This document shows positions 1-12,700 of a stretch of DNA of 64,000 nucleotides, piece by piece. Made by a program: the position numbers and the translations under genes. The DNA lies in contig OZ026600.1 in NCBI GenBank assembly GCA_964020085.1, forward strand, positions 19,879,645-19,943,644. The letters run 5' to 3'. This DNA comes from Micromussa lordhowensis. Lineage: Eukaryota; Cnidaria; Anthozoa; Scleractinia; Lobophylliidae. The notes beneath the pieces are model-generated. The model was not told where the DNA came from and did not search any database. It worked only from the letters and a program-made list of their open reading frames with translations. Numbering within the stretch: the stretch's first letter is position 1; each line of letters begins with the position of its first letter.

Positions 1-714
1 GAATCCAAGGAGTATTAGGTATAATTTCTTTCTATTCGTTTATTGATACGACAAGGCTTTCAGTTCCAAAACATGCGACGAAAAATATGTATCTCGCCGA
101 CATAAATGCATTTTTGCTTTGTTTTCTGAGCTCTCTAAATGATGTTCCTGTCGTATTCATTTCGTAAGTACATTGACCCAGAAAATCGACCCACTTCCTG
201 TGGCCTGAGTAGGTAAAGCAAATCGTGGTGAATAGGCTAGCCACAAGCTTGATACTCAGGCTATTAGAACGCAAACTCTTTATTCGCGCCAGTGTAAATT
301 AAAGCAATGCCGCTTTCCGCGAAATCCGTGTTCTTACACGATAGAACCGATGTAAGTCATAAGTTCACACATCTTTGCCAAGAGCACAACTTGCCTCCGC
401 TTTTCAGCCCATTTCCGCACCAGCGGTACCGTTATCCCAGATGCAAAGCACGACAATACGCTATGACGTCACGTCGGCACTTTGAGTGGCTTCACGTCCG
501 ATGTTTACTTGTTAATTCTTTTGTTTGTAAACAATTGTTACTTCGGTTGAACACACAACAGCTTAAATTTCATAGAAACTTGACAATTCTCTTGGGAAGC
601 ACGTCGTGTTGGTTTACAATTCGTCCTCAAGGGATCAACTAAACACAAGTGAGGAGCTAAATTCAAATCTTGACGAATTTGAAGTCGGGCATGAAAAAGT
701 AATGACGGCGTACA
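1..714. other. Upstream region of the RhoGEF gene, nothing else recognised
   Basis: No coding exon or repeat could be supported here. The stretch just before position 715 is presumably promoter and 5' untranslated sequence of the RhoGEF gene, because in-frame stop codons (TAA, TGA) lie 12-17 bases ahead of its ATG. Short open frames show no recognisable protein pattern. Confidence 0.4.
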
Positions 715-3700
715 ATGGAACAACGCATCAATGTGTCATTCATCCATCACTTTTCCGCTGCCAGGGAATGGGTCCTCGACTCAGTACTGTTTAAGGAAAC
801 AGTCGATGTTGATTCACAAGTAAGGTGCCATCCTCTTTCTCTTTATTCTATTTCAGTTCTCTCTGGACATGAAAATATTTAGTGATTTTTAATGAATACC
901 TTGCCAAACTACATTTGGTCCTAATTGCATTTACTGAATACTAGTTCTTTGTCAACGGTAAATGTAGGCTAGATTTCCGCCGCCGGAGCCTGCGGTAAAC
1001 TTGCTGTAATACTAAGCAGTAGAAACCTTCCTTAGCATTGCATTAAGCGAAGGAATTTTTGACTGACAGTTTTGAGTGACTGTTATAAACACCTGTGTTC
1101 AGTAGATCACTTTACGACATTAAAGTTTGAAAATGTTAGAGACTCGTTCTGGAATGTTTAATTAATAGCTCATAGCCGGTTTCATTGCTCTGAACGTTTT
1201 TGAATTTCGGTTTTCTTTTTTACAAATAGACGTTAACTTTTGAGATATTTGCCGATTGCATTTTGATTGTATCTTGCCATAGTTACCTATTAATTGAGCC
1301 GATTTAATAAGTTTAATAGAGTCGATCTTGATTTGAAATTTATTTCGCAATATTCTTAACATAGCTCCAGCTATGCTAGGAATGCGAATAAGAACAAAGC
1401 TTACGTGTAAAACAATAAACTTTAGTACCTTAGAGAAAAGGAATAAATTTCAGTTGTATCGGAAGAACAATGTTACGTGTTAGGACCGCAGCGTACCTCT
1501 TTTAAGCCCAATTTACTTGATAAAGAAGGAAGTTTGTTTTGAATATTCGATAGCTGCGTCTTCGCCGGTTTCATTCTTTAATTAATTAGTTATCAACTGG
1601 TTCAGTTTAGCTTAAAATGCCCCGTGGGACTTTGGATGTTCAATGCGTCACGACAATGCCGGCGCGAGTCCTGAATACTTTTGAAAAATGGGACAGATTC
1701 CTTCGAACAGTGCATCTGCGGAGAAGCATGCTGTAATTTACTTGCTTTAAATCGTATTTCCAAGCAACGTAATCGTTTCCTAAGTACAACACCTACGACT
1801 CAACTCAGAAACATACACTGTCTCTCTATCGCTATATTAAATGTTATCATGCTATGTATCCAGCTGGTTTTCAAGATGGCGATCAAGGTGACTCAGACGG
1901 TGGTCTGGGCCTTCTACAATATTACAAAAAAAAAGCACCGAACGTAATTTAATTTAGAGGAAACAAAACTTTTGCTGTGTTATCAGAGATCTGTTGTTGT
2001 CAGGGACAAAGAAGAGAGACAGGAAGACTGCCAGTTTGTTTAATAGCAAAAAGAAATAACTGTTATTTTTTGTGATGCTATCGAAGCTTAATCAGGTCTT
2101 GAACCTTGAACCAGAAAAGCGAGCAGTTAATTTGATCATTTAAAAACTGATAAATCTCCAACAAGAAACTGAACTGACGTGACTATTTCTTTCGTAATGC
2201 TAAATTATGTTTACCGTTTTAAATCAAACGTGAAGGCATTGATATCTTGAGGGCAAATAAATAAACTTTTTTGAAGCACCGATTTGAAAATCGACGGTGT
2301 GTATCAAGCTAGCCTATTGCCTGATTGGTTGAAAATTGAGTGTTAATTAGTTGATTAACACTTATTCAAAATGATACGTGATCATGAAATGTTATTTCAT
2401 GTTAGTTTCCACGCAACAAAAAGTACAGGTTTAGGAACTATTTTGAGTTAGCTCTTTCGTTCAAAATGCATTAGATCCATGAGATTAAAGACATTTCACT
2501 GGGAAATATGACGATTATTCAACGTCAGGATACGAGTGAGGAAAGGAATTTTAAAAATGAGTTTCCATATTTATAATGTGTACTTGTTGTTCAAGTGAAT
2601 TCGGTTTCTTAAGTTGTACGCGTACGTGCACGACTAATGGATATAAAAATCTTATTAAATTATTTTCTTTCTTAGATATATTTTAATTCATTCAAATCCG
2701 TGGACAAAATGAAAGCCCTAAGGCCTCTTGATTCCTCATGTCAATTGTGGAAACCGGCATCAGATCGGCCAACAGACCACCTCGAACTCGATATTTTACT
2801 TGTGCAGAAAAAGCACCGTTGCTGCTAAATCGACTTCCTTGATATTAGTAGAATTCCTTACATAGTTTGATAAACTTCGTATCCTCTGTGCTGATGAGGT
2901 GTAGTGCCTTGTCATACGAGGACAAATAGCTACTGTCATTCACAGGCCTGTAGATTGTAAAGAATTTAGTTAGCTCTACTTTCAAGAGGATTTTGGATTA
3001 CATATATGTTCGATGCATTTTTTTTTTGAATTTCTCTCGTTTTCAGGAATGTTACTCATTTTAAAGTGTTGTTTCCAGCAGTGTCCTCAAAAATTTGATT
3101 TGTATAAAGTGTACGTTTTCGTTGCAAGCCGAATATCAAAAAGTACGTAGAAAAAAGACCAAAAACTTCGAGGAGGTAAATATTTCTAGAGGCGGCATTC
3201 ACTCCATACAGGTACTTCATGACTCTTGTGACAAAGTTATATCGACACTCAATGTTTAAAAGGTTAGGCAGTTCATTTATAGCAAACGTTTTTAGCAAGT
3301 AAGCGGACAGCTGGCGTCGGATTTATATGCTCCATGCTAATAATCATCTATTAGCCTTTATTAAAAAAATACCTTTTTACGTTTCTTTAACTGATCTACA
3401 CAACGAAGAAAATAGGGAAATAAAAAGGAAAAATCACTCTTTTATTTCGATTACCAAAATGTAAAATTATCTTTGCTCGCGCTTTCATGACGTCAACAGC
3501 TTGTGATAGTTTTAGTGCTTCTTCTTAAGGGTTTTTTTAATTTATTTTAAACACGTTTATTTAAGTAAACTGCATGAGTCTACCACAAAATGACTTTAGT
3601 CATTAGAGGACATGTTCTGTTGACAACTTGTTTTTGTCGATTGCCGACCAACCAATGATTAAAATACCGCAAAGCACTCCACGGTTGATAAGACGTTTTC

Positions 3701-6700
3701 GTCACGTGATCCTTAAATACGTCATGCTGAGTGTTATTACCACATACTGAGTCACAAAAATAAAGTTCATCGAACGTGGTTTAAAATGTACATGGTTAGA
3801 TAAAGACGAACTTCATCCTGCGAGAAAGTATTCAGCTGCCTTCTTCCTGCCGTTTGGCGATTGTTTGGCGATTGAAATTGGTTGGTATCCTGTCGGCCAG
3901 CAGACCGACAAACAGCTTAGAGTCAAATGATTACAACAATCAACAAGGGATTTAACTCCCGTTCTTGCTGTGGGAAAGTTCAAACAATTGAGCAGGTCTA
4001 GTCTTTGTAAAAAGAGTAGATATGCTAGGATTATCAGAGGACGAATCTTCTATTCACTCAGAACTGGTAGTGTATTTCATTTTGAAAATTTATTCATCCT
4101 GGTTAGCTTTAAGGATATATTGTAAATATTTAAGGCGTTTGCATGGCAACAGGTGTTTTTTAGGTGTATTTGGTGTAACGGACCTTAAAACGCAAATGTA
4201 AATCAGTGCACACGACCTTTATTATATAACACAAAGCTACTTGTGGAATATTTCAGCTGCATGCAACTCCGCGAGTTGCAGTCCACGATTGCTGTAGATT
4301 TTTGTATTGCGATTTGTGACGAGAAATTGTCCATTAATTTGAGACCTTTCCGAACCGGAACTGGATATTATTCGTGTGGCTATATGACCATAAGGACCGA
4401 ATTCACGCAGACTCTTTGGCGTCTATGCTGCATTTAATCCCGGCGTCAAACAGTTTTGAGGTTCTTGCATAAACTTCTTCACTTGAAAACCTACTTCCTT
4501 TCAAAGAAGATTTTTATCGAACCCTACACTGCCAAAAATCTTTGCAGTTATTGCCTGCGGGATGGGAATAATAATTTAAGATATAGTGTTAATGGTTATG
4601 GCACTGTTATATAGTTTGCTTGGTTGTTGCATAACGAATTCACCCAAGCTTCTACATCCATCACTAGCGACTACAAAATTTATTGAAGTTCGGCTCTAAA
4701 GCTTCCGTCTTGATATATTTAACGCAATGGTACAGTAGTTTTATTATGAGCTGTGTGGATGTTTCCGTGAAAGGCTCCCTGCTTGAATGGGCCCGGCTAC
4801 ATTGGTAACGACTCAAAATCATTACGCGCAGTAAAAGTGGAAATAAGTATGCTAAACAATATTGTCGCTTATCTTAAAGGAGCTGCGTTTTGTTCCTTGT
4901 AATCCGTGTCAATCTTCTCCATCCTTAACCATCCTTGTTCCTTTATGGTTTATTATTATCTCTTTAGTGTTTTTCTATCTTTGTAAAGTATTATTTTCGG
5001 GTTTTCTTGAAGTTAGAGGTAATTTTGTCGATGGTAAAAATAACTCAAAATACCGTGACGTAGCCCCTTTAATACTTGTCGGACCTTTCACTCGCCTGTG
5101 TGGTCTCGTTGGATGTTACCCGTGAAAATACTTAATTTCTACCTTAACTTCCGTTTCTCGCATGCAATGTTGTTTTGAGGTAAGGGCGCGGTAACACATC
5201 ATACTTCCGTTACACTAAATGCTTAATTGTGTCGTGACCTCATTGTTATCATTCAGGCACCAGCTCTCACGGTCATAGCGCGAAGGCGAAATTCACAGTC
5301 ACTGGCGTATCCTGTGGGATTGAGGAGAAGAAGTTCAAGGGCTGCCGGTTTAGGTGAGGCAATGATCTTTTAATATTTCTTTATTCTTTGGTTAAAGGAA
5401 TATCTAGATACATGTTCTCAAGATCAGTTGGAAAACACACTACCGACCCTGCCGGCCAGAGAGCTACGCAAAAGATCGGAGATTGTTTTGATTCACTTCA
5501 GATTTATAAGTATTGTGGTCTCAGATTCGGAAGAGAAGGAGGTTTTAGTATTCAGCTAAGAAGGATTTTAACTTTAACTGTCTTAATTCAAAAGATTTGG
5601 CCTCCCTTTCAACTGAGTTCAAGTCAACAAAATGCCCTCTTGACTGAGAACAATAAACAACATGTTTAAAGCCGCTGTCGCAACCTCTAGAAGATCGTTT
5701 ATTAATCTCCTGTTCCTTAAAATATCACTTCAAAACCTATAAAGAAAACAGAAATGACAATTTAAAAAAGCATAAACAGTATTACTCATGGGATGCAAGA
5801 ATTCTACGCATCAATATAACGTAAATATTAACCATTTGGTATCTCCCTCGAACATTGCATGACTCGAACACATGTCATGAATATTTAATTATCACCCGGT
5901 TATTACAGGATTACTGGGTGCGATTTTTGTTCATTATTGCCCTAGTGGAGGCTATGGCCAAAGATTTACATGTATTTAACTAATTTACAGAAGTTTGTAA
6001 TCAACATTATATGACCAAACATGCATACTCTCCTTGTCGTGGTGGGCCTCACGAAAGGTTGAAGGGAGAGAGCTTTTCGCTGCAAAAGTTGTGCGTTCAC
6101 GTTTTTAAAACAAAAATTTCTGATGTGAGTTCTTTTGTACGCGCCATTGTATCGAATTCAATTAGCACTTTATTAGGTATCTTTGGATCAAGTCACACCG
6201 TTGGAGCTACGTATGGGGATAATGATTAAAACAAAGTCGCGCAGCTTTGTCTTCAGAGAATTGTCACGAGGCGTACACTGTATGGTTATCATAAATCGAC
6301 ATCCAAACGGTATCAATAAAAGCAAGAAAGAACACTAAGAAAAGTAAAGTGCAAGTCTTAAAAAGGATATTTGCCCCTGTTAATTAAATCCAAAATGTTA
6401 ATTCGAGTAAAGAATGCAATATTCATTTGTTGGAACGAGGAGATGGAGAGACGGAAATTTAGGAGTTCGTTGGTTTGAATTTATACGAAATGAATTGTAA
6501 AATAAGATTATTAGAATTAAGAGCTTATGAAGAAATACGCACGCAACTCAATGCATTACCGACATTCATGAGCATGCGCTGTTTTATTTCTTAATTTCCT
6601 TCCTCGTAAACTGCGCATGATCGAGAGAGTGGTATATAAATTCAAAGGTCAAGTGAACATTTCTGTTTTGTTGTCTACTGTTGCAGATAATCAGCTCAGA

Positions 6701-9700
6701 GTACAAGCCAAGGCGAAGCATGAACTGCTAGCCAACCTTGTCCTTCCTGCATTTATCGATGAACCTCCAAGGACAAGAGAGAGACGAATTGAAAGACGAA
6801 ACACTTTTACATTCCAAGCCCCTAGCATGCGAACCAAGAAAGACGGTATGTATTCATCACGAGCCATGAAATGCATTGTTTTATTTGCTGACATGCCGTG
6901 AGAGAGGAACCCATGAATCACAGCCTGTCCGCATGAGTTTAATGGCTTACGCTTATCAGTTGCCAATGAATCTTTGAAAATTGATTCCAAAGGAAAATTG
7001 AATTAGGTAGCCAGTGCACCAGAATAAAATAGAAGATGTATTGTTGCAAACTAGAGATTGGATAGTAATCGAGATAATAAAAGTAGTTAATGTGATTGAA
7101 TGTTTGATTAGCAAAAAATAAAGAACTGGACATAGTATAGCCTTATGATCTAAACTTGCAGAGAAAGAGTAGAATGCAACTAGTTTACCTCAGTATTATT
7201 ATTAAACGGTATTAGTATTAGTATTAAACGGGTGTAATTTTTTGGTCCATCGATATTACATACTTTTGCATCCATCCGCCTGCTTGTCTGTTAACGCTGC
7301 AATTAAAAAGTTGTCACAGATCAGGTTTACTACATTCAGCTTGTTGAGTGTTGACTATGGAAATGTCTTCCATTACTTAAACCAATACAACGCCGTTCTG
7401 TATGCCACAAGTTCTTTATGCGTATAGTGGCAAAATGCAAAACAACTTGTGAGCTCAATCACATTCATGATGCTTATTTGTTCTGTTCTGTTTTGCTGCT
7501 GTTGTTGGTTTTGTTGTTGTTGTTGTTTTTGTTTGTTTCTTTGTTTCATTGTTTCTTTGAAATAAGACATAGGATTGAATACACTCCGATAAGCAAAAAT
7601 TATCTTACTCGGATTAACCCATAGTCTTAAACATGATTAAGCACGGTTAGGTCATAAAATCTCTTTAAAAGCTTCCGCGTTAAAGCTCTTTGGTGCATAT
7701 TAATTTTTTCTACTTATGTTCCTTTTGTTTCCTTTTCAGTCTTTTGTTTCTAAATCATCAGATCAGCTATTACTGGTTATTAGATTAGTGTAATTAGTAT
7801 TAGAATTTATAGTATTATTAGACATTTTTAGTAGTTTTACTGTGAATATTTTTTTCAAACTGCTTTTTTTTCCTATATTTATTTTGTGTCCCCAAATTAG
7901 TATGGGATTTTCCCAGGCATTGACACTTTAATAAGGTTTCTATCTACAACGTTTCTATAAATTCGGTTTGTTATTCTTACTTGTTGTTTCGTGTACTCAT
8001 TAGGCCTCTCTTCATGAAAGGCTAGGACATTTAAGCGATATTATAACATGATTGAGTTCTCTGATCGCAGAAAGCCAACCAGTCTATAAGTATTGTGATT
8101 AGTCAACGTGTCTGTCTTTTTCTTTCGATACAGAAAAGAGATATCAGGTTGCCAAGGAGATCTTGGAAACAGAAAAGAAATATCTTTCCTGCCTAAGAAC
8201 CCTTAAAGAGGTGAGATTTGTTCGGTTATGCTCAAGAAGACGTAAATCAAAGCGAACGTTAATTTGTGTCAAGGTACGCGAGTATTTGATAATTAGCTTT
8301 CCTGTTTATATTGTCTATATTGTTGCTTTTTTATAAAAACAAGAAAACAAACTCATTTAATCATATAAATTGAATGTAGAGTTAGTTATACAGGCCAGAT
8401 GTAGGACAACGCGCAGTGTATTTCATGTGGGAATGATTAAGTTTCCCCAAGTGGTATAAACGTGTATTTTCCGGTATACAGTGTATGCCATAGTAATTAA
8501 CGTTCTTAACGGACTTTGCTTTACAGAATCTCTTAGTTATGCAATACACTAATCACGTCCTTGATCCATTCTATTTTAGGTATTTGAGGAACCAATGAGA
8601 GAAAGCAATTTAATTCCGTCTAAAGAAATCGAGTAAGTGTAATGTCTTTGTATTGGTGTTCAAAAATAATATCAATAATGGCTGTTTTTCCCTAAAAACA
8701 TATCATGCATGCTAATCGATCATTACGATATTAACGTGTTATTTTTGGTTTATTCTCTGTAGCTCTTTACCTCCTTTGCCACTTTCTCTTTTCAACGTTT
8801 CTTTCGATTATCGATGTTCGAAATAATTCTCACAAAGTTCGGATGTGATAAACACAGTAAGCAATTGTATGATCATCCTTGCATTCCTTGTTAAACACTG
8901 TTAAACTGTTAAACTGCGACTTTATCAGTTGTGAGTATCTAGTGCGCCAAGAGAGATATCTGCTCAATGACGACGTCCTTTTTTCCAGTCCTCTACTATA
9001 TTGTCTTTTGAAAACAAAATTCAATTCAACCACTGTTGCCACGTTTAGTTAATGCTCTGATCTGTTATCCTTCCTTCCTTTTTCTAGCGTGCTGTTTCCA
9101 GGGGAACTAGTACATATCCTGACAAGTCACACTCATTTCATGAAGGATTTGGAAGAAAGACTTCAAAACTGGAAGTTACAGGGGATTGTAGGAGATATAT
9201 TCACTAAGCTTAGCGGCTCTTATCACGTAAGCCTCAAACATACTTTCCTTTCTTAAATGTCGTTAAGTGCTTTGCTTAACGACTTAAAATAAGTCGATTC
9301 CTAACTATAAGGTATTACTTGCTATTGAAGCATCGCCATGATTACTTGACCTATATTTTTAAAAAAAAACGTCTCTGACTTCGTCAGTTATTGCATTTCA
9401 AGTCTGCGTTCATAGTTGATAGAGGGAATGGTTATGAAGCCTGGCAAAGTTCTTTGCACAAAACCTGGCAAAATCAGGCAAAAAGTGGTTACGTGTGCCA
9501 TACAGGTAGCCAATAGAACCATTGCGATTGTGTAATTTATGCATAGTCTACGAGCATAAAACAAAAGATGTGCAGGGTCAAGGACCTTCCAACAGAAATC
9601 TTAGCCTGTTTGTCTTCTTCTTTGATGTTTACTGGGCTTCTTAACCATTCCCTGTACTAACTATGACCAGACCTATGGCAATCCATCGTAGGAAAAAAGA

Positions 9701-12700
9701 TGGCGGCTGTACATTTTACCACAACACCTTGCGAACCTAACACAGCGTATAAGACACAAGGAAAGCCAAATCTTTTACAATATTTGTCCCTGTACTAAGG
9801 ACATTGTGTATCGTAGGTTTGAAGATTTTATAACCCTTCTGTACCATTTTATGAACGTTGTTAAAGTTTTCGTGCGCTTAGAACTGTGGGTAAATATACC
9901 AGTCGCCATCTTTTTTCCTACGGAGGATTGCTACTGATCCTCAGCGATAATGCTGAAATCAACCACGTGATCATGAAAGTCATTGTACACCATAATTATT
10001 ATGTCAAAGTATCCGGGATGTATCTGGTGCAACTGCCCATGTCGTTTAGTAACTTTTAATGTACCTGTATTTCACATGTTGATCGCAGATTTCTTTTGAT
10101 TTTGTGTTCGCAGATCGATGTCTTACTTATTTATTCCAATTACGTGAACAATTTTCCCAAGGCGATTGGCGTGATAAACAAGAGTTCAAGAGGATCTCAA
10201 AAATTTAGGAAATTCTTACAGGTAAGCCGGACTGCTAAAATGTAGATCTAATATATAAATGTCTTTATCTTTGTTTGATATGTTCACGTCTCACTGTATT
10301 TGGAACATTTATCTGTTTCTCTTCGAACAATGTTATTTTTAGTTTCCTTAGATAGTGTATTTTTTGGTTTTGATAAAGTTTTAATCGGCTTATGGATCTT
10401 TTCCTTGCCTTTTAGAATTGCTCTTCAAAGTCAGAATGTGAAGGTCTTGATTTACCCGCATTTCTTCTCACTCCAATTCAACGGCTTCCGCGATATGTTC
10501 TTCTTCTTCGGGTAGGTCTATTTTCAGAATGCTTTATCGACAAACATGTATGTATTATATGCCAATTATCAGGCATCTGTGGCGTTGAGAAGTAATTTCG
10601 TTACTGTAACATAGACTGCCTGGACAGGCAAAAATCTGAACTATTGTTAGAGGAAGCTGAAACAGAGTCTCCTAACCATATCCTGCTGTGGAATGGGTTT
10701 TTCTTGCTTGGGTAATTAGTCATGACCTTAGCTGGGACCAAGCACACTGTCCTTAGATGGCCTCGGCTTTGCAATAATTCTGTCGTAGGAGACAAAAACG
10801 AGCTTCAAATTCCATTAGTCGATTATAGCAAATCAATTGAATCGTCATTAAGCTTATAACTGTAAATGAAAGCACAGTTTTCATGTTGTGTTTCCATTGT
10901 TTTCACAGCAACTTTCAAAGTACACTGATGCTGGGCATCCTGACAGTTTCCACATAGAAAACGCCTTAGAGACTATGAGGCAGATGATTAACATTCTAAA
11001 CGATTCCATTCAAAGCTCCTGCAAGCTTGCCAACAACTCACAGTTTAGACGAAGCTTCAAGAGAAAGTTAGTTGATTATTTTAAGGGCGTCACCTTGTTA
11101 TTGCCGTATTTGGTCATACAGATTGTCATAATTTTCTTGTCGTTGTGACATCAAGACGATATCTTGGAGTTGATCAAGTTTTTGTCCTGCAGGGTATCTT
11201 AAACCTGTGTTACATGCTTAAACGTTTTCAAGTTCCAAAAAATAACGTCTTTTGATGTCACAATTATTTTGATTGTCATTCAAGTACGCAAACTAGTAAG
11301 TAATCTTACTGTCACGGGCTATTGATATGCGTCCAAGAAAATAACTTACATCCGTACCTGATTTAACTTACTCTTAGGTCCTTGAAGAAGAAGGGAAAAG
11401 AGCTTCAAAAGAACAGGCAGAATTCTCTGGAAAACGATAGGTGTGCATCTCATTTGAAATTTTTTCACCCACGTTTTGCTGATCACATAGCAAGTGGACA
11501 GTAGTGTACAGTGTATTCACAGTCACTCGACAAGACTCCACCACGTCACTTGACAATTTAATGTCGTATGTAAAATGCAAGTCACTCCATCGGGTCGTAA
11601 AGCTTAATTGCCGCACCTCTTTCAGAGACTCTCCGACATCTATGTCAGCTCAATAAAGTGTTTCTTTTCACAGAGGATCTGTGGGAGCAAGCAGCGTCTC
11701 AACCCTGTCCGTGGATTCCGCTGGACCAGGTAACACTTGCTCGCAGGATGGATCACCTGAGCGTATCACGTCTGAAGCTGTTATTTCAGAAGAGAAGTAA
11801 GTTGTATAAGATTCTTCGATGAGGTTGATTGTTGTTTAAAGTAGAGCTTTTGCACTTTGGATTATTGTGTAATTTTCGGTTTCTTTAGTGTTCAAGAATG
11901 TCGGCTAGCTTCATGAAATTGTTACACGTTGGCGATATATTGTCTCGTATCTGAAGCAAAATAAATTCGCCTGTTCCGTCTCTTTCTTTGCATTGGATAT
12001 CAGTCAATCTCCGCCAATAAACTTCTAGAAGATGAAGCCCAGGCGCGGATCCAGGACTTTTTAATGGGGGGTGGCCACCAAAGTCGGCCAGTCAATCGGC
12101 CACCAGACTATGTCTATATTTTTTAAACCCATGCATGTATTTTCTTTTTTTCACGTGTTAGATTTTTATGGTGGGCTTCTCCTTAGGGGGTGGCTAGCCA
12201 CCCAATCCACCCCCCTGGATCCGCCCCTGGAAGCCGCTCAATCTTTCTGCACTACGACTTCTGATATGATTGCCTTTGGAAACTATTGGGACCAGTAAGA
12301 ACGATTTGATTAAAACTCAAAGGAGCAGTAATGTCATCAACTGCTACTGCACAACGTGATCATGGTGTTTTTTACTTTCACATTGATGTAGCATAAAATT
12401 AACTCTGGATTACTACCATGTATATAGACAGTTACTTGTTTGTTAGTAATACCCTCTCAACAACACAACAATACTGAACACAACAGCAACAGAAACAACA
12501 CGTTTGATACAAAACGTTTCTCCTCAAACTAATGGTCTTTCTTTTCCTTTTAAACAGAGAATCCCCCAGCTTGTCTCGCTCTGGTAGTATAGGAGATAAA
12601 GAACGAGACGCCCACGAGGAATTTGCCGCCATTGAAGAGGAAGACAGTGACGATGTAAAAGATAACAAGAATTCAGGGTGAGTCTTAAAAGTCTGAATGA